Below are positions 48,170-58,479 of a stretch of DNA of 64,000 bases, one piece after another. The position numbers and the translations under genes are program-made. Each line of letters begins with the position of its first letter. Within the stretch, counting starts at the first letter, position 1. The notes beneath the pieces were generated by a model that had not been told where the DNA came from, ran no database searches, and saw only the letters and a list, made by a program, of their open reading frames with translations. The DNA lies in assembly GCA_028826165.1 (NCBI GenBank), contig JAPDFW010000015.1, positions 1-64,000 on the forward strand, written 5' to 3'. The stretch comes from Anaeramoeba ignava (lineage: Eukaryota > Metamonada > Anaeramoebidae).

Positions 48170-48729
48170 AGATTAAGAAATATAATCAGCCCATCTGCTT
48201 CTGATATTATTGCAATTGATATCCTTCATTCATTACTTGCTTCTTCTCAAGGTTTTTGGGATTTTTGGATTTTTGTAGTTTTTGATCCAGAAATGAGAAA
48301 TAAAATAAAAGGTTGTTGTTGTTGTTGTTCAAATTTATTCCATTTACAAGAAAATGAACTTTCAGATATTTCAGCTTTTGAAAAACTTCCAAATCAAGAA
48401 AATGATCTATTTTTGAGTGAAAATCCAAAATCCAAATCAAGTGGATTTAGACCTCTTCTTCAAAATTCAAACAAAGAAGAATCTTTGAATTGAAAATTTT
48501 AATTTCAAGAATATTTGTAATTTTAAAAACAAACAAAAAACTAATTTTTGGATTAAAAAGGAAAAGTGGAATAAAAAATTTTTTTTAAATTTAAATTTGT
48601 TTTAATTTTGACTCTTTCAAAAAAAAATTTAAATAAAAAAAAAAGATTTTCAAAAATTTATTTTTCATTTTTTTTTCAATTTGTTTTTCAATTTTTTTTT
48701 CAATTTGTTTTTCAATTTAAAAAATAAAA

Positions 48730-50449
48730 ATGAAAGGAGAAGAAACAGCAACAATAATAGGAGCAAGTTTAGGATTAATTGGAGCTTTATTAATTATAAT
48801 AATATTTCTTTATTTTAAAGAAAACAAAATATTTTATAGAAAATTAGTTTTTATTTTATCAATTTATGATTTATTTCAATCAATAACTTATTTATTACCA
48901 GGAAATTCAGATCAAAATCTTTGTGAAATTCAATATTATTTACTTGCTATTTCTGCAACAACTTCTCAATTTTGGTCTGCAAGTATTTCTGTTATTTCTT
49001 ATTTAAAAGTTGTTAAAGAAATTGATGATAAAAAATTAAATAAAATCCATAAATGGTTTCATTTAATAATGTTAATTCCAATTATTATTTTAATTATTAT
49101 TGCTGCTTATTCACATGATTATAACGATTCAAAAACTTATTGGTATTTTTATTGTTTTAAATTTAATTTTAATTTTGATTTTAATTTTAATTTTAATTTT
49201 AATTTTAATTTTTATTTTAATTTTAATTTTAATTTTAATTTTGATTTTAATTTTAATTTTGATTTTAATTTTGATTTTAATTTTAATTTTAATTTTAATT
49301 TTAATTTTAATTTTAATTTTAAATTTGATTTTAATTTTGATTTTAATTTTAATTTTAATTTTAATTTTAATTTTAATTTTAATTTTAAATTTGATTTTTA
49401 ATTTTAATTTTAATTTTAATTTTGATTTTAATTTAATTTTAATTTTAATTTTAATTTTAATTTTGATTTTAATTTTAATTTTGATTTTAATTTTAAATTT
49501 GATTTTAATTTTGATTTTGATTTTAATTTTAATTTTGATTTTAATTTGATTTTGGATTTTAATTTTAATTTTAATTTTGATTTTGATTTTAATTTTAATT
49601 TTAATTTTAATTTTAATTTTAATTTTAATTTTAATTTTAATTTTAATTTTAATTTTAATTTTAATATTAATTTTAATTTTAATTTTAATTTTGAATTTGA
49701 TTTTGGTTTTAATTTAGGTGTGCTTCAACAACTCAAATTTATCTTATTGTAAAAGAAAACAAACAAAAAATATTTTCCCAATTATTTTTAAATCAAATTA
49801 TTTTATTATTTTCCTTTGATGCTGATATTTAGTTTATTTATGGCTTTAATTGGATTTATGTTATAAATTGTTTAGTTTTTTATATTTTAACAATTATTCA
49901 ATTAAAAAAAGTATTTAAATCAATTTCAAGCGATCATTCTTTTTCTTCATTAACAGCTCAAAAAAATCAACTTTGGATTCAAATAAGAATGAGTTTAATT
50001 CCATTAATTCAAATTATAATTATGATTCCAGCAACAATTAGAGTATAAATATTCAAAATATAAAATATTCAATATATAAATAATAAATATTCAATATTCA
50101 AAATAATATTCAAAATATAAATATTAGAGATTAAGAAATATAATAGATCCATCTGCTTCTGATATTATTGTAATTGATATCCTTCATTCATTACTTGTTA
50201 CTTCTCAAGGTTTTTGGGATTTTTGGATATTTTATTATTTTTGATCCAGAAATGAGAGATAAAATAAAAGGTTGTTGTTGTTCAAATTTAAAACAAAAAT
50301 ATTTCCAAGAAAATGAAGTTTCAGATATTTCAACTTATCAAAAATTCCCAAATCAAGAAAAAGATCTTTTTTTAATCAAAAGCTCAAATTTTAAATCAAG
50401 TGAATTTAAACCTCTTCTTCAAAATTCAAACAAAGAAGATCTAAATTGA
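48730..50449 (+). pseudogene. R22: cAMP-receptor-like 7TM receptor, +1 base in TM7
   Basis: Exons 48730..49142, 49718..49748, 49833..50042 and 50128..50449. Exon 4 is 322 nt: one extra T in TGGATATTTTATTATTTTTG (about 50228-50232) replaces the end of TM7 with a stop. The rest is regular: micro-exon CASTTQIYLI, TM5 FIYGFNWIYVINCLVFYI, and tail GCCCSNLKQKY. Intron 1 (575 nt) is a TTTTAA/TTTTGA hexamer array, open in the exon 1 frame as an (FN/FD) repeat. A homopolymer indel, so it could be an intact gene with a base-call error. Confidence 0.7.
49143..49717 (+). repeat. R22 intron 1: (AATTTT/GATTTT)n hexamer array
   Basis: 575-nt intron of AATTTT hexamers with GATTTT variants. The same unit fills R21 intron 1 (46114-46401). 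Ends G|GTATTT and TTTAG|GTGT. Confidence 0.9.
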
Positions 50450-50722
50450 AAATTTGCTTTTTTTTTTATTCATTCATTTTTTTATACATTTATTTTTTTT
50501 ATACAATTATTTCTATTTTTTAAATTTAGTTTAAAAAAAAAGTGGAAGAAATATTTTTTTTTTGTTCTATCCACTTTTTTTTTGTTATTAATTCCAAATT
50601 TTCCCAAAAGAATAAAAAAATCTTTTTAAAATAATTTTTTTTCATTTTTTTATTTTAAATTCACTATTTGAATTTTTTTACCAATTCAAATAAAAAAATT
50701 GAAAAATAAAAATAGATTTCCA

Positions 50723-51919
50723 ATGAAAGGAGAAGATATATCAGCAATAGTTGGATCAAGTTTAGGGGTGATTGGGGCATTAATCATAATAATAATATTT
50801 CTATATTTCAAAGAATACAGTTTATTTTATAGAAAATTAGTTTTTATTTTATCAATTTATGATTTTTTTCAATCCTTCAGTTATTTATTACCAGGTCATT
50901 CAAATCAAGTTCTTTGCAAAATTCAATACTATTTACTTGCTGTTTCTGCAACAACTACTTCTTTTTGGTCTGCTGCAATTTCTTTTATTTCTTATTTAAA
51001 AGTTGTTAAAGGTTTTAATGATAAAAAATTGAATAAAATTCATAAATGGTTTCATTTAATAATGTTAATTCCAATTATTGTTTTTGTTTCTATTGTTTCT
51101 GTTACAAGAGATTATGAAAGTTCAAAAACTCATTGGTATTTTAAAATTCATTTATAAAATTCATTTATAAAATTGATTTAATTTTCTTGCAAAAAAAATA
51201 GGTGTTTTTCAACTGCTGAACCTTTTATAATTGTAAAAATTCAAATGAAAAAAAGAAAATTTTCTTTTGGAATGAATTTTAATTCTTTTATCTTTACAAA
51301 TCTTTTTTTTTAGACTGTTTATGCTTTTATTTGGACTTTCATTTTTATTTGCTTAATATTTTATATTTTAACAATGAAATTCTTGAGAAAAATATTTAAA
51401 GTAGTTTCATCAGAATATTCACATCAATCACAAACAAATCAAATGAATCAAGTTTGGGTTCAAATAAGAATGAGTTTGATTCCATTAGTTTATATTATTG
51501 TTGAAATTCCAGCAACAATTAGAGTAATATTTATTTTGATTTAAAATTACTTATATTTATATTTATACTAATTTTGATTTTTGATTTTAAAGAGATTAAG
51601 AGAAGTGATTAAACCTTCATCTTCTGAAAATTTTACACTTGATGTTTTTCATTCATTACTTGCAACTTCTCAAGGATTTTGGGATTTTTGGATTTTTATA
51701 GTTTTTGATCCAGAAATGAGAGAAAAATTGAAACATTCTTGTTGTTCAACTTCTCAAAAATATTTTCAAGCAAATCCTGATTTTGATCTTCAAACTTATG
51801 ATACTTCAATTAAGAAAAATCTACTTTCAATAAATGATTCCTTTGAAATTGAATCAAAAAATTCTAAACCTTTATTTGATTTTGGAAATCAAAATCAAAA
51901 TCAAAATCATAAAAATTGA
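50723..51919 (+). CDS. R23: cAMP-receptor-like 7TM receptor
   Basis: Exons 50723..51135, 51202..51232, 51314..51523 and 51593..51919 give 326 residues. The ATG at 50723 (MKGEDISAIVGSSLG) was chosen by alignment with R20-R22. The upstream in-frame KNKNRFP sequence is A-rich leader. The junction reads T-H-W, the micro-exon CFSTAEPFII. TM5 TVYAFIWTFIFICLIFYI; TM6 VWVQIRMSLIPLVYIIVEIPATIR. TM7 SQGFWDFWIFIVFDPEMR is followed by HSCCSTSQKY. All introns are short (66-81 nt). One of the cleanest complete copies. Confidence 0.9.
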
Positions 51920-52163
51920 TTTAATTGAAATTAATTTGTGAATCTTTTAATTAATTAGTTAATTTATTATCAAATGTTTTCAAAAAGAATTAAAAATAAT
52001 TAAAAATAATTAAATAAAGATAAGAAAGAAACAAAAAAAGATTTAAAAATTTATAAAAAAAATGAAAAATCAAAAATCATTTTTCTTGTTTTTTTTTTAT
52101 AATAATTTATTTATTCAAATTTAATTGAAAAAAATTCCAAATAAAAAATAAAATTTATTCAAA

Positions 52164-55100
52164 ATGAAAAAACCACAAGAAATATGCACAATAATTGGGT
52201 CAAGTTTAGGATTTATTGGATCATTATTAATAATAATATTTTATTTATTATTCAATCAATTATATTTTCTTTATCGAAAATTAATATTTATTTTATCAGT
52301 TTATGATCTAATTCAATCAATAAGTTATTTATTACCTGGACATTCAAACAGAATTTTTTGTCGGATTCAATTTGAATTAATTACTGGTTTTGCAACTTGT
52401 GCTCAATTTTGGTCTGCTTCAATTTCTTTTATTTCTTTTCTTAAAGTTGTTAAAGAATTTGATGATAAAAAATTAAATAAAATTCAGAAATTTCTTCATG
52501 TTGCCATGTGGTTTATTTCTATTACTTTTATTCTTCTTTCTTTTTTTGTTGGAAATCCTGAAGAATCTACTACTTATTGGTAATTTTTTTTCTTTAATTG
52601 ATAATTGAATTTTTTTTTCTTTAATTGAATAATTGATTTTTTTAATAGGTGCATGTCAACAGAAAAACCCATTATAATTGTAAATCTAAATCTAAATCTA
52701 AATATAAATATAAATATATAAATCTAAATATAAATATAAATCTAAATATAAATCTAAATATAAATCTAAATATAAATATAAATATAAATATAAATATAAA
52801 TATAAATATAAATATAAATATAAATATAAATATAAATATAAATATAAATATATAAATATAAATATAAATATAAATATAAATATAAATATAAATATAAATA
52901 TAAATATAAATCTAAATATAAATCTAAATATAAATATAAATATAAATCTAAATATAAATATAAATATAAATATCATTACAAAATATAAATATAAATCTAA
53001 ATCTAAATCTAAATATAAATATAAATCTAAAATCTAAATCTAAATCTAAAAATATAAATATAAATATAAATCTAAATCTAAATATAAATCTAAATATAAA
53101 TATAAATATAAATATAAATATAAATATAAATCTAAATCTAAATCTAAATATAAATATAAATATAAAATATAAATCTAAATATAAATATAAATCTAAATCT
53201 AAATATAAATATAAATATAAATATAAATATAAATCTAAATATAAATATAAATATAAATATAAATATAAATCTAAATCTAAATATAAAAATATAAATATAA
53301 ATATAAATATAAATCTAAATATAAATATAAATATAAATATAAATATAAATATAAATATAAATATAAATATAAATATAAATATAAATCTAAATCTAATTAT
53401 AAATATAAAATATAAATATAAATATAAATCTAAATATAAATATAAATCTAAATCTAAATATAAATATAAATATAAATCTAAATATAAATATAAATATAAA
53501 TATAAATATAAATATAAATCTAAATATAAAAATCTAAATATAAATATAAATATAAATATAAATCTAAATCTAAATCTAAATCTAAATCTAAATCTAAATC
53601 TAAATCTAAAAATAAAAACATAAATATAAAATATAAATATAAATATAAATATAAATATAAATATAAATATAAAATATAAATATAAATATAAAATAAATCT
53701 AAATATAAAATATAATCTAAATCTAAATCTAAATATAAATCTAAATATAAATATAAATCTAAATCATAAATCTAAATCTAAATCACAAATAAATCTCAAA
53801 TCTAAATCATCAAATATAAATATAAATATAAATCTAAATCAAAAATATAAATATAAATATAAATATAAATATAAATATAAATATAAATATAAAATAAATA
53901 TAAATATAAATATAAATCTAAAAAATATAAATATAAATCTAAATATAAATATAAATATAAATATAAATCTAAAATAAAAAATCTAAATATAAATATAAAT
54001 ATAAATATAAATATAAATATAAATATAAATGAAAATATAAATATAAATATAAATATAAATATAAATATAAATATAAATATAAATATAAATATAAATATTT
54101 AAAATATAAATCTAAATCTCAAATCTAAATCTAAATCTAAATATAAATCTAAATATAAATATAAATATAAATATAAATATAAATATAATATAAATATAAA
54201 TATAAATATAAATATAAATATAAATATAAATATAAATAATCTAAATATAAATATAAATATAAATATAAATATAAATATAAATATAAATATAAATATAAAT
54301 ATAAATATAAATCTAAATATAAATCTAAATATAAATATAAATATAAATCTAAATCTAAATCTAAATCTAAATATAAATATAAATATAAATATAAATATAA
54401 AATATAAATATAAATATAAATCTAAATATAAATCTAAATATAAATATAAATATAAATATAAATATAAATATAAATATAAATATAAATATAAATATAAATA
54501 TAAATATAAATATAAATTGAAATATAAATATAAATATAATTAAATATAAATCTAAATTATAAAATTAAATAAAATATAAATATAAATCTAAAATATAAAT
54601 ATAAATATAAATATAAATATAAATATAAATATAAATATAAATATAAATTAAATATAAATATAAATATAAATATAAATATAAATATAAATATAAATATAAA
54701 TATAAATATAAATATAAATCTAAATATAAATCTAAATATAAATCTAAATATAAATATAAATATAAATATAAATATAAATATAAATATAAATCTAAATATA
54801 AATATAAATATAATTACAAATATAAATTAAATTATAAATATAAATATAAATATAAATATAAATATAAATATAAATATAAATATAAATATAAATATAAATA
54901 TAAATATAAATATAAATATAAATCTAAATATAAATCTAAATATAAATATTAATATTTGAAATTGTTTTATTTTTAGCCTCTTTATTCAGTAAATTGGGTT
55001 TATATTATCGCTTGCTTCATTTTTTATATTTTTACTATTATTAAAATTAGAAAAATTATAAAATTAAATTCTCAAGGAAATTATGGACCAAAAACAAGTC

Positions 55101-56633
55101 AAATGAGTCAAGTTTGGATTCAATTTAGATTAAGTTTAATTCCTTTAATTTATATTTTAATTTTTATTCCAGCAACAATTAGAGTACAAATCAAAACCAT
55201 TCCTTTTAAGGAAATAAATTAAATCAAATAAATTGAATTGAAATAAATTAAAATTGGATTGAATTGAATTGAATTGAATTAAATAAAATTGAATAAATTA
55301 AATAAATTGAATTGAATTGAATTGAATTAAATAAAATTGAATTGAATAAATTGATTTAAATTGAATTGAATTGAATTGATTTGAATTAAATTAAATAAAT
55401 TAAATTGAATTGAATTAAATTGAATTAATTGATTTAAATTGAATTAAATTGAATTAATTGAATTAAATTGAATTAATTGATTTAAATTAAATTGAATTAA
55501 ATTGAATTGAATTGAATTAAATTAAATTGAATAAATTGAATTGAATAAATTGAATTGAATAAATTAAATTAAATTAAATTAAATTAAATTAAATTAAATA
55601 AATTGAATAAATTGAATTGAATTAAATAAATTAAATTAAATTAAATTAAATTGAATTGAATTAAATTGAATAAATTAATTGAATTAAATTGAATTAAATT
55701 GAATTGAATTAAATTAAATAAATTAATTGAATTAAATTGAATTGAAATTGGATTGAATTGAATTGAATTGAATTGAATAAATTAAATTAAATTAATTGAA
55801 TAAATTAAATTAAATTAATTGAATAAATTAAATTGAATTAAATTAAATTAAATTGGATTGAATTAAATTAAATAAATTGAATTGAATTGATTTGATTTGA
55901 ATTGAATTAAATTGAATTAAATTAAATTGAATTGAATTGAATTGAATTAAATTGAATTAAATAAATTAAATTGAATTGAATTGAATTAAATAAATTGAAT
56001 TAAATTAAATTGAATTGAATTAAATTGAATTAAATTAAATTGAATTAATTGATTTGATTTGAATTAAATTAAATTAAATTAAATAAATTGAATTAAATTA
56101 AAATAAATTAAATAAATTAAATAAATAAATAAATTGAATTAAATGAATTGAATTGGATTGAATTGAATTGAATTGAATAAATTAAATTGAATTGAATAAA
56201 TTAAATTGAATTGAATTGAATTAAATTGAATTGAATTGAATTAAATTAAATTAAATTAATTAAATTGAATTGATTAAATCAATTAAATTGAATAAATTTA
56301 TTTATATTGATTTGATATTTTTAGAGGATTAGAACTTTGATAAATCCATCAGCAAATGATATCTTTTCTGTTGATATTATTCATTCCTTATTCGCTTCAA
56401 CTCAAGGTTTTTGGGATTTTTGGATATTTGTTGTTTTTGATTTAGAAATGAGGAAAAAAATTGGAAATTGTTTTTCTTGTTATTCAAAAAATAGACAAAA
56501 TGCAGCTCAATTAGATATTGAAGATTATAAAAATTTAAGAAATGAAACTTTTACTTTTTCAAAAGATCTTCTTAATTCAAAAGAAAGTGAAAGAAAATCT
56601 TTAATCCAAAATGATGAATTAGAAAAAAATTAA
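52164..56633 (+). CDS. R24: cAMP-receptor-like 7TM receptor spread over 4.5 kb
   Basis: Exons 52164..52579, 52649..52679, 54977..55183 and 56325..56633 give 320 residues. Intron 2 is 2297 nt and intron 3 is 1141 nt, both pure repeat, while intron 1 is 69 nt. Micro-exon CMSTEKPIII; TM3 CRIQFELITGFATCAQFWSASIS; TM5 PLYSVNWVYIIACFIFYI; TM6 FRLSLIPLIYILIFIPATIR (Leu replaces the usual Met). Exon 4 opens RIRTLINPSANDIFSVDIIHSLFASTQGFWDFWIF, then VVFDLEMR, with Leu for the usual Pro, and NCFSCYS. Diverged but open throughout. Confidence 0.87.
52680..54976 (+). repeat. R24 intron 2: 2.3 kb (AAATAT/AAATCT)n array
   Basis: The largest intron in the array: TAAATA and TAAATC hexamers mixed in runs, with occasional A-insertions and short breaks (for example 53780-53815). 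Donor ATT|GTAAAT, acceptor TTTTTAG|CCT. On the opposite strand it reads as meaningless Ile-Phe/Tyr-Leu ORFs. Confidence 0.92.
55184..56324 (+). repeat. R24 intron 3: (AAATTGAATTG)n array
   Basis: 1141-nt intron of GAATT/AAATT/AAATA pentamers, similar in style to the R16-R17 spacer but with more AAATT. Acceptor ATTTTTAG|AGG. Confidence 0.88.
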
Positions 56634-56784
56634 TTTTTTATGTTTTTTGTTTTTTTTTTTTTGAATAAAAAAGAGAAAAAGGAAAATTCATTTTTTTCTT
56701 TTAAATTAAAAATTTTGAAATTAAATTTTGAAATTAAAAAAAATAAAATTTTTCTTGATAAGAAATTTTGAATAAAAATAAAAA

Positions 56785-58347
56785 ATGATAAAATCGGAAG
56801 AAATATCAACAATAATTGGAGCAAGTTTAGGAATTATGGGATCTTTATTAATTATAATATTATATATATATTTTAAAGAATGGAAAATATTTTATCGAAA
56901 ACTAGTTTTAATTTTGTCAATTTATGATTTCTTTCTATCATTAATATTTATATTGCCAGGTTCAAAATATTCTTTTGTTTGTTCAATTCAATTTTATTTA
57001 TTATCTGCTTTTATTACAACTTGTCAATTTTGGTCAGCTTCAATTGCTGTTTTATCTTATTTGAAAATTGCAAATCTTTTTACTGATTCGAAACTTAATA
57101 AAATTCATTTATGGCTTCATTTAATAATGTGGATCATTAATTTTGATTTAATTTTGTTCATTTTTTTACTTCCAAAATCGGAAAAATCTGATACTTATTG
57201 GTATTTTTTTTGATTTTTAGTAAAAATAATTTCATGTTATTTTTTTCTTATTTATTTTGTTTTCTTATTAAAGGTGTACTTCTACAACAAATTCTTGGTT
57301 AATTGTAAACCAATTTAAAATCAAAATTAAAATTCACTTTGAAAATTAAAATCCAAAATTAAAATTCATTTGAAAATTGAATTTAAAATCAAAATTCATT
57401 TTAAAATCAAAATTCATTTTAAAATTAAAATCCAAAATTAAAATCAAAATCAAAATTAAAATGAAAATTTTCAAATTTAAAATTTAAAATCAAAATCAAA
57501 ATTTTAAAATTAAAATTAAAATTAAAATCCAAAATTAAAATTCATTTGAAAATTGAATTTAAAATCAAAATCAAAATCAAAATTCAAAATTAAAATCAAA
57601 ATCAAAATTAAAATTTCAAAATCAAAATTAAATTCAAAATCAAAATCAAAATCAAAATCAAAATTCATTTTAAAATCAAAATCAAAATTCATTTTAAAAT
57701 GAAAATCAAAATCAAAATTAAAATCAAAATCAAAATTCATTTCAAAATCAAAATTCAAAATTAAAATTCTTTTTCATCTTTTCTTATTAGACAATTTATA
57801 CTTTCATCATTTTTTATATCGTTATTTGCTTAATCTTTTCCATTTTATCAATAATCAAATTAAATAAATCAAACAAAGAAAGTTCAAAAGGAAATTATTT
57901 ACAAAGAATTGGAGAAGAAAATCAAGTTTTCTTTCAAAAAAGAATGACTTTACTTCCAATAGTTGGAATTATAATTTTTATTCCAGGATTAATTAGGGTA
58001 AGAAATTAAAAAATGAAGAATTTTTTTTTTTTTGGATTGGCAAAAAAAAGTGGAATTTTTTTTTTTAAATTTATTAAAAATAGAGATTAAGAGAAATAAT
58101 TAATCCTTCTGCTTCTGATATTCTTACTCTTCATATTTTACATTCTTTACTTGTTTCAACTCAAGGTTTTTGGGATTTTTTGATTTTTGTAATTCTTGAT
58201 CCAGAAATGAGGAAAAAAATGAAAAGTTGTTGTTCAAAACAAAAAAAAGAAATGGCTAAGACTTCAAGTTACAAGACAATTGAAAAACATGTTGTTAATC
58301 AAATTGGAGAAGATTTTTCCGATCAAGAAAATCAAAAATTGATTTAA
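56785..58347 (+). CDS. R25: cAMP-receptor-like 7TM receptor, last copy
   Basis: Exons 56785..57200, 57274..57304, 57791..57997 and 58084..58347 give 305 residues. Diverged like R1. TM5 has ITYTFII-type residues (TIYTFIIFYIVICLIFSI), lacking the conserved Trp. The TM5-TM6 loop reads QVFFQKRMTLLPIVG, and the TM6 end is IPGLIR. Micro-exon CTSTTNSWLI. TM7 STQGFWDFLIFVILDPEMR is followed by SCCSK and a Lys-rich tail. Donor of exon 3 AGG|GTAAGA. Intron 2 (486 nt) is an AAAATTAAAATC/AAAATTCATTTT array. 132 bp separate it from the TLDc gene. Confidence 0.87.
57305..57790 (+). repeat. R25 intron 2: AAAATTAAAATC/AAAATTCATTTT array
   Basis: 486-nt intron of AAAATC and AAAATT hexamers interspersed with AAAATTCATTT blocks. 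Acceptor TTATTAG|ACA. Confidence 0.85.
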
Positions 58348-58479
58348 TTGTGTTTTTTTTTGCTTTTTTTTTTTGGATCTAAAATAATAAAATAAAAAAG
58401 GAAAAAAAGGAAAAAAAATAAAAATTATTTTTTTTTTTTTGGAAATTCATTTTTTTTGTTTTTGAATTGAAAAAAGAGA

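Larger units (their letters stand above)
45701..48493 (+). pseudogene. R21: cAMP-receptor-like 7TM receptor lacking an intact exon 3
   Basis: Exon 1 (45701..46113), micro-exon (46402..46432, CASTTQIYLI) and exon 4 (48170..48493, 108 codons with SQGFWDFWIFVVFDPEMR and GCCCCCS) are intact. TM5-TM6 is represented only by two degenerate exon 3 fragments at 46503-46642 and 47028-47150, each with stops and deletions. They are embedded in a 1.7 kb CAATATAAAATATT repeat region. Without exon 3 the phases still match (exon 2 ends in phase 0), so a transcript skipping it would encode an in-frame five-helix protein. It is probably a pseudogene. Confidence 0.82.

Noticed and set aside
9536-58347. Bacterial-style operon of small membrane proteins
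   Set aside because: The ORFs are exons: borders have GT-AG signals and matched phases, and joining them gives complete 7TM proteins.
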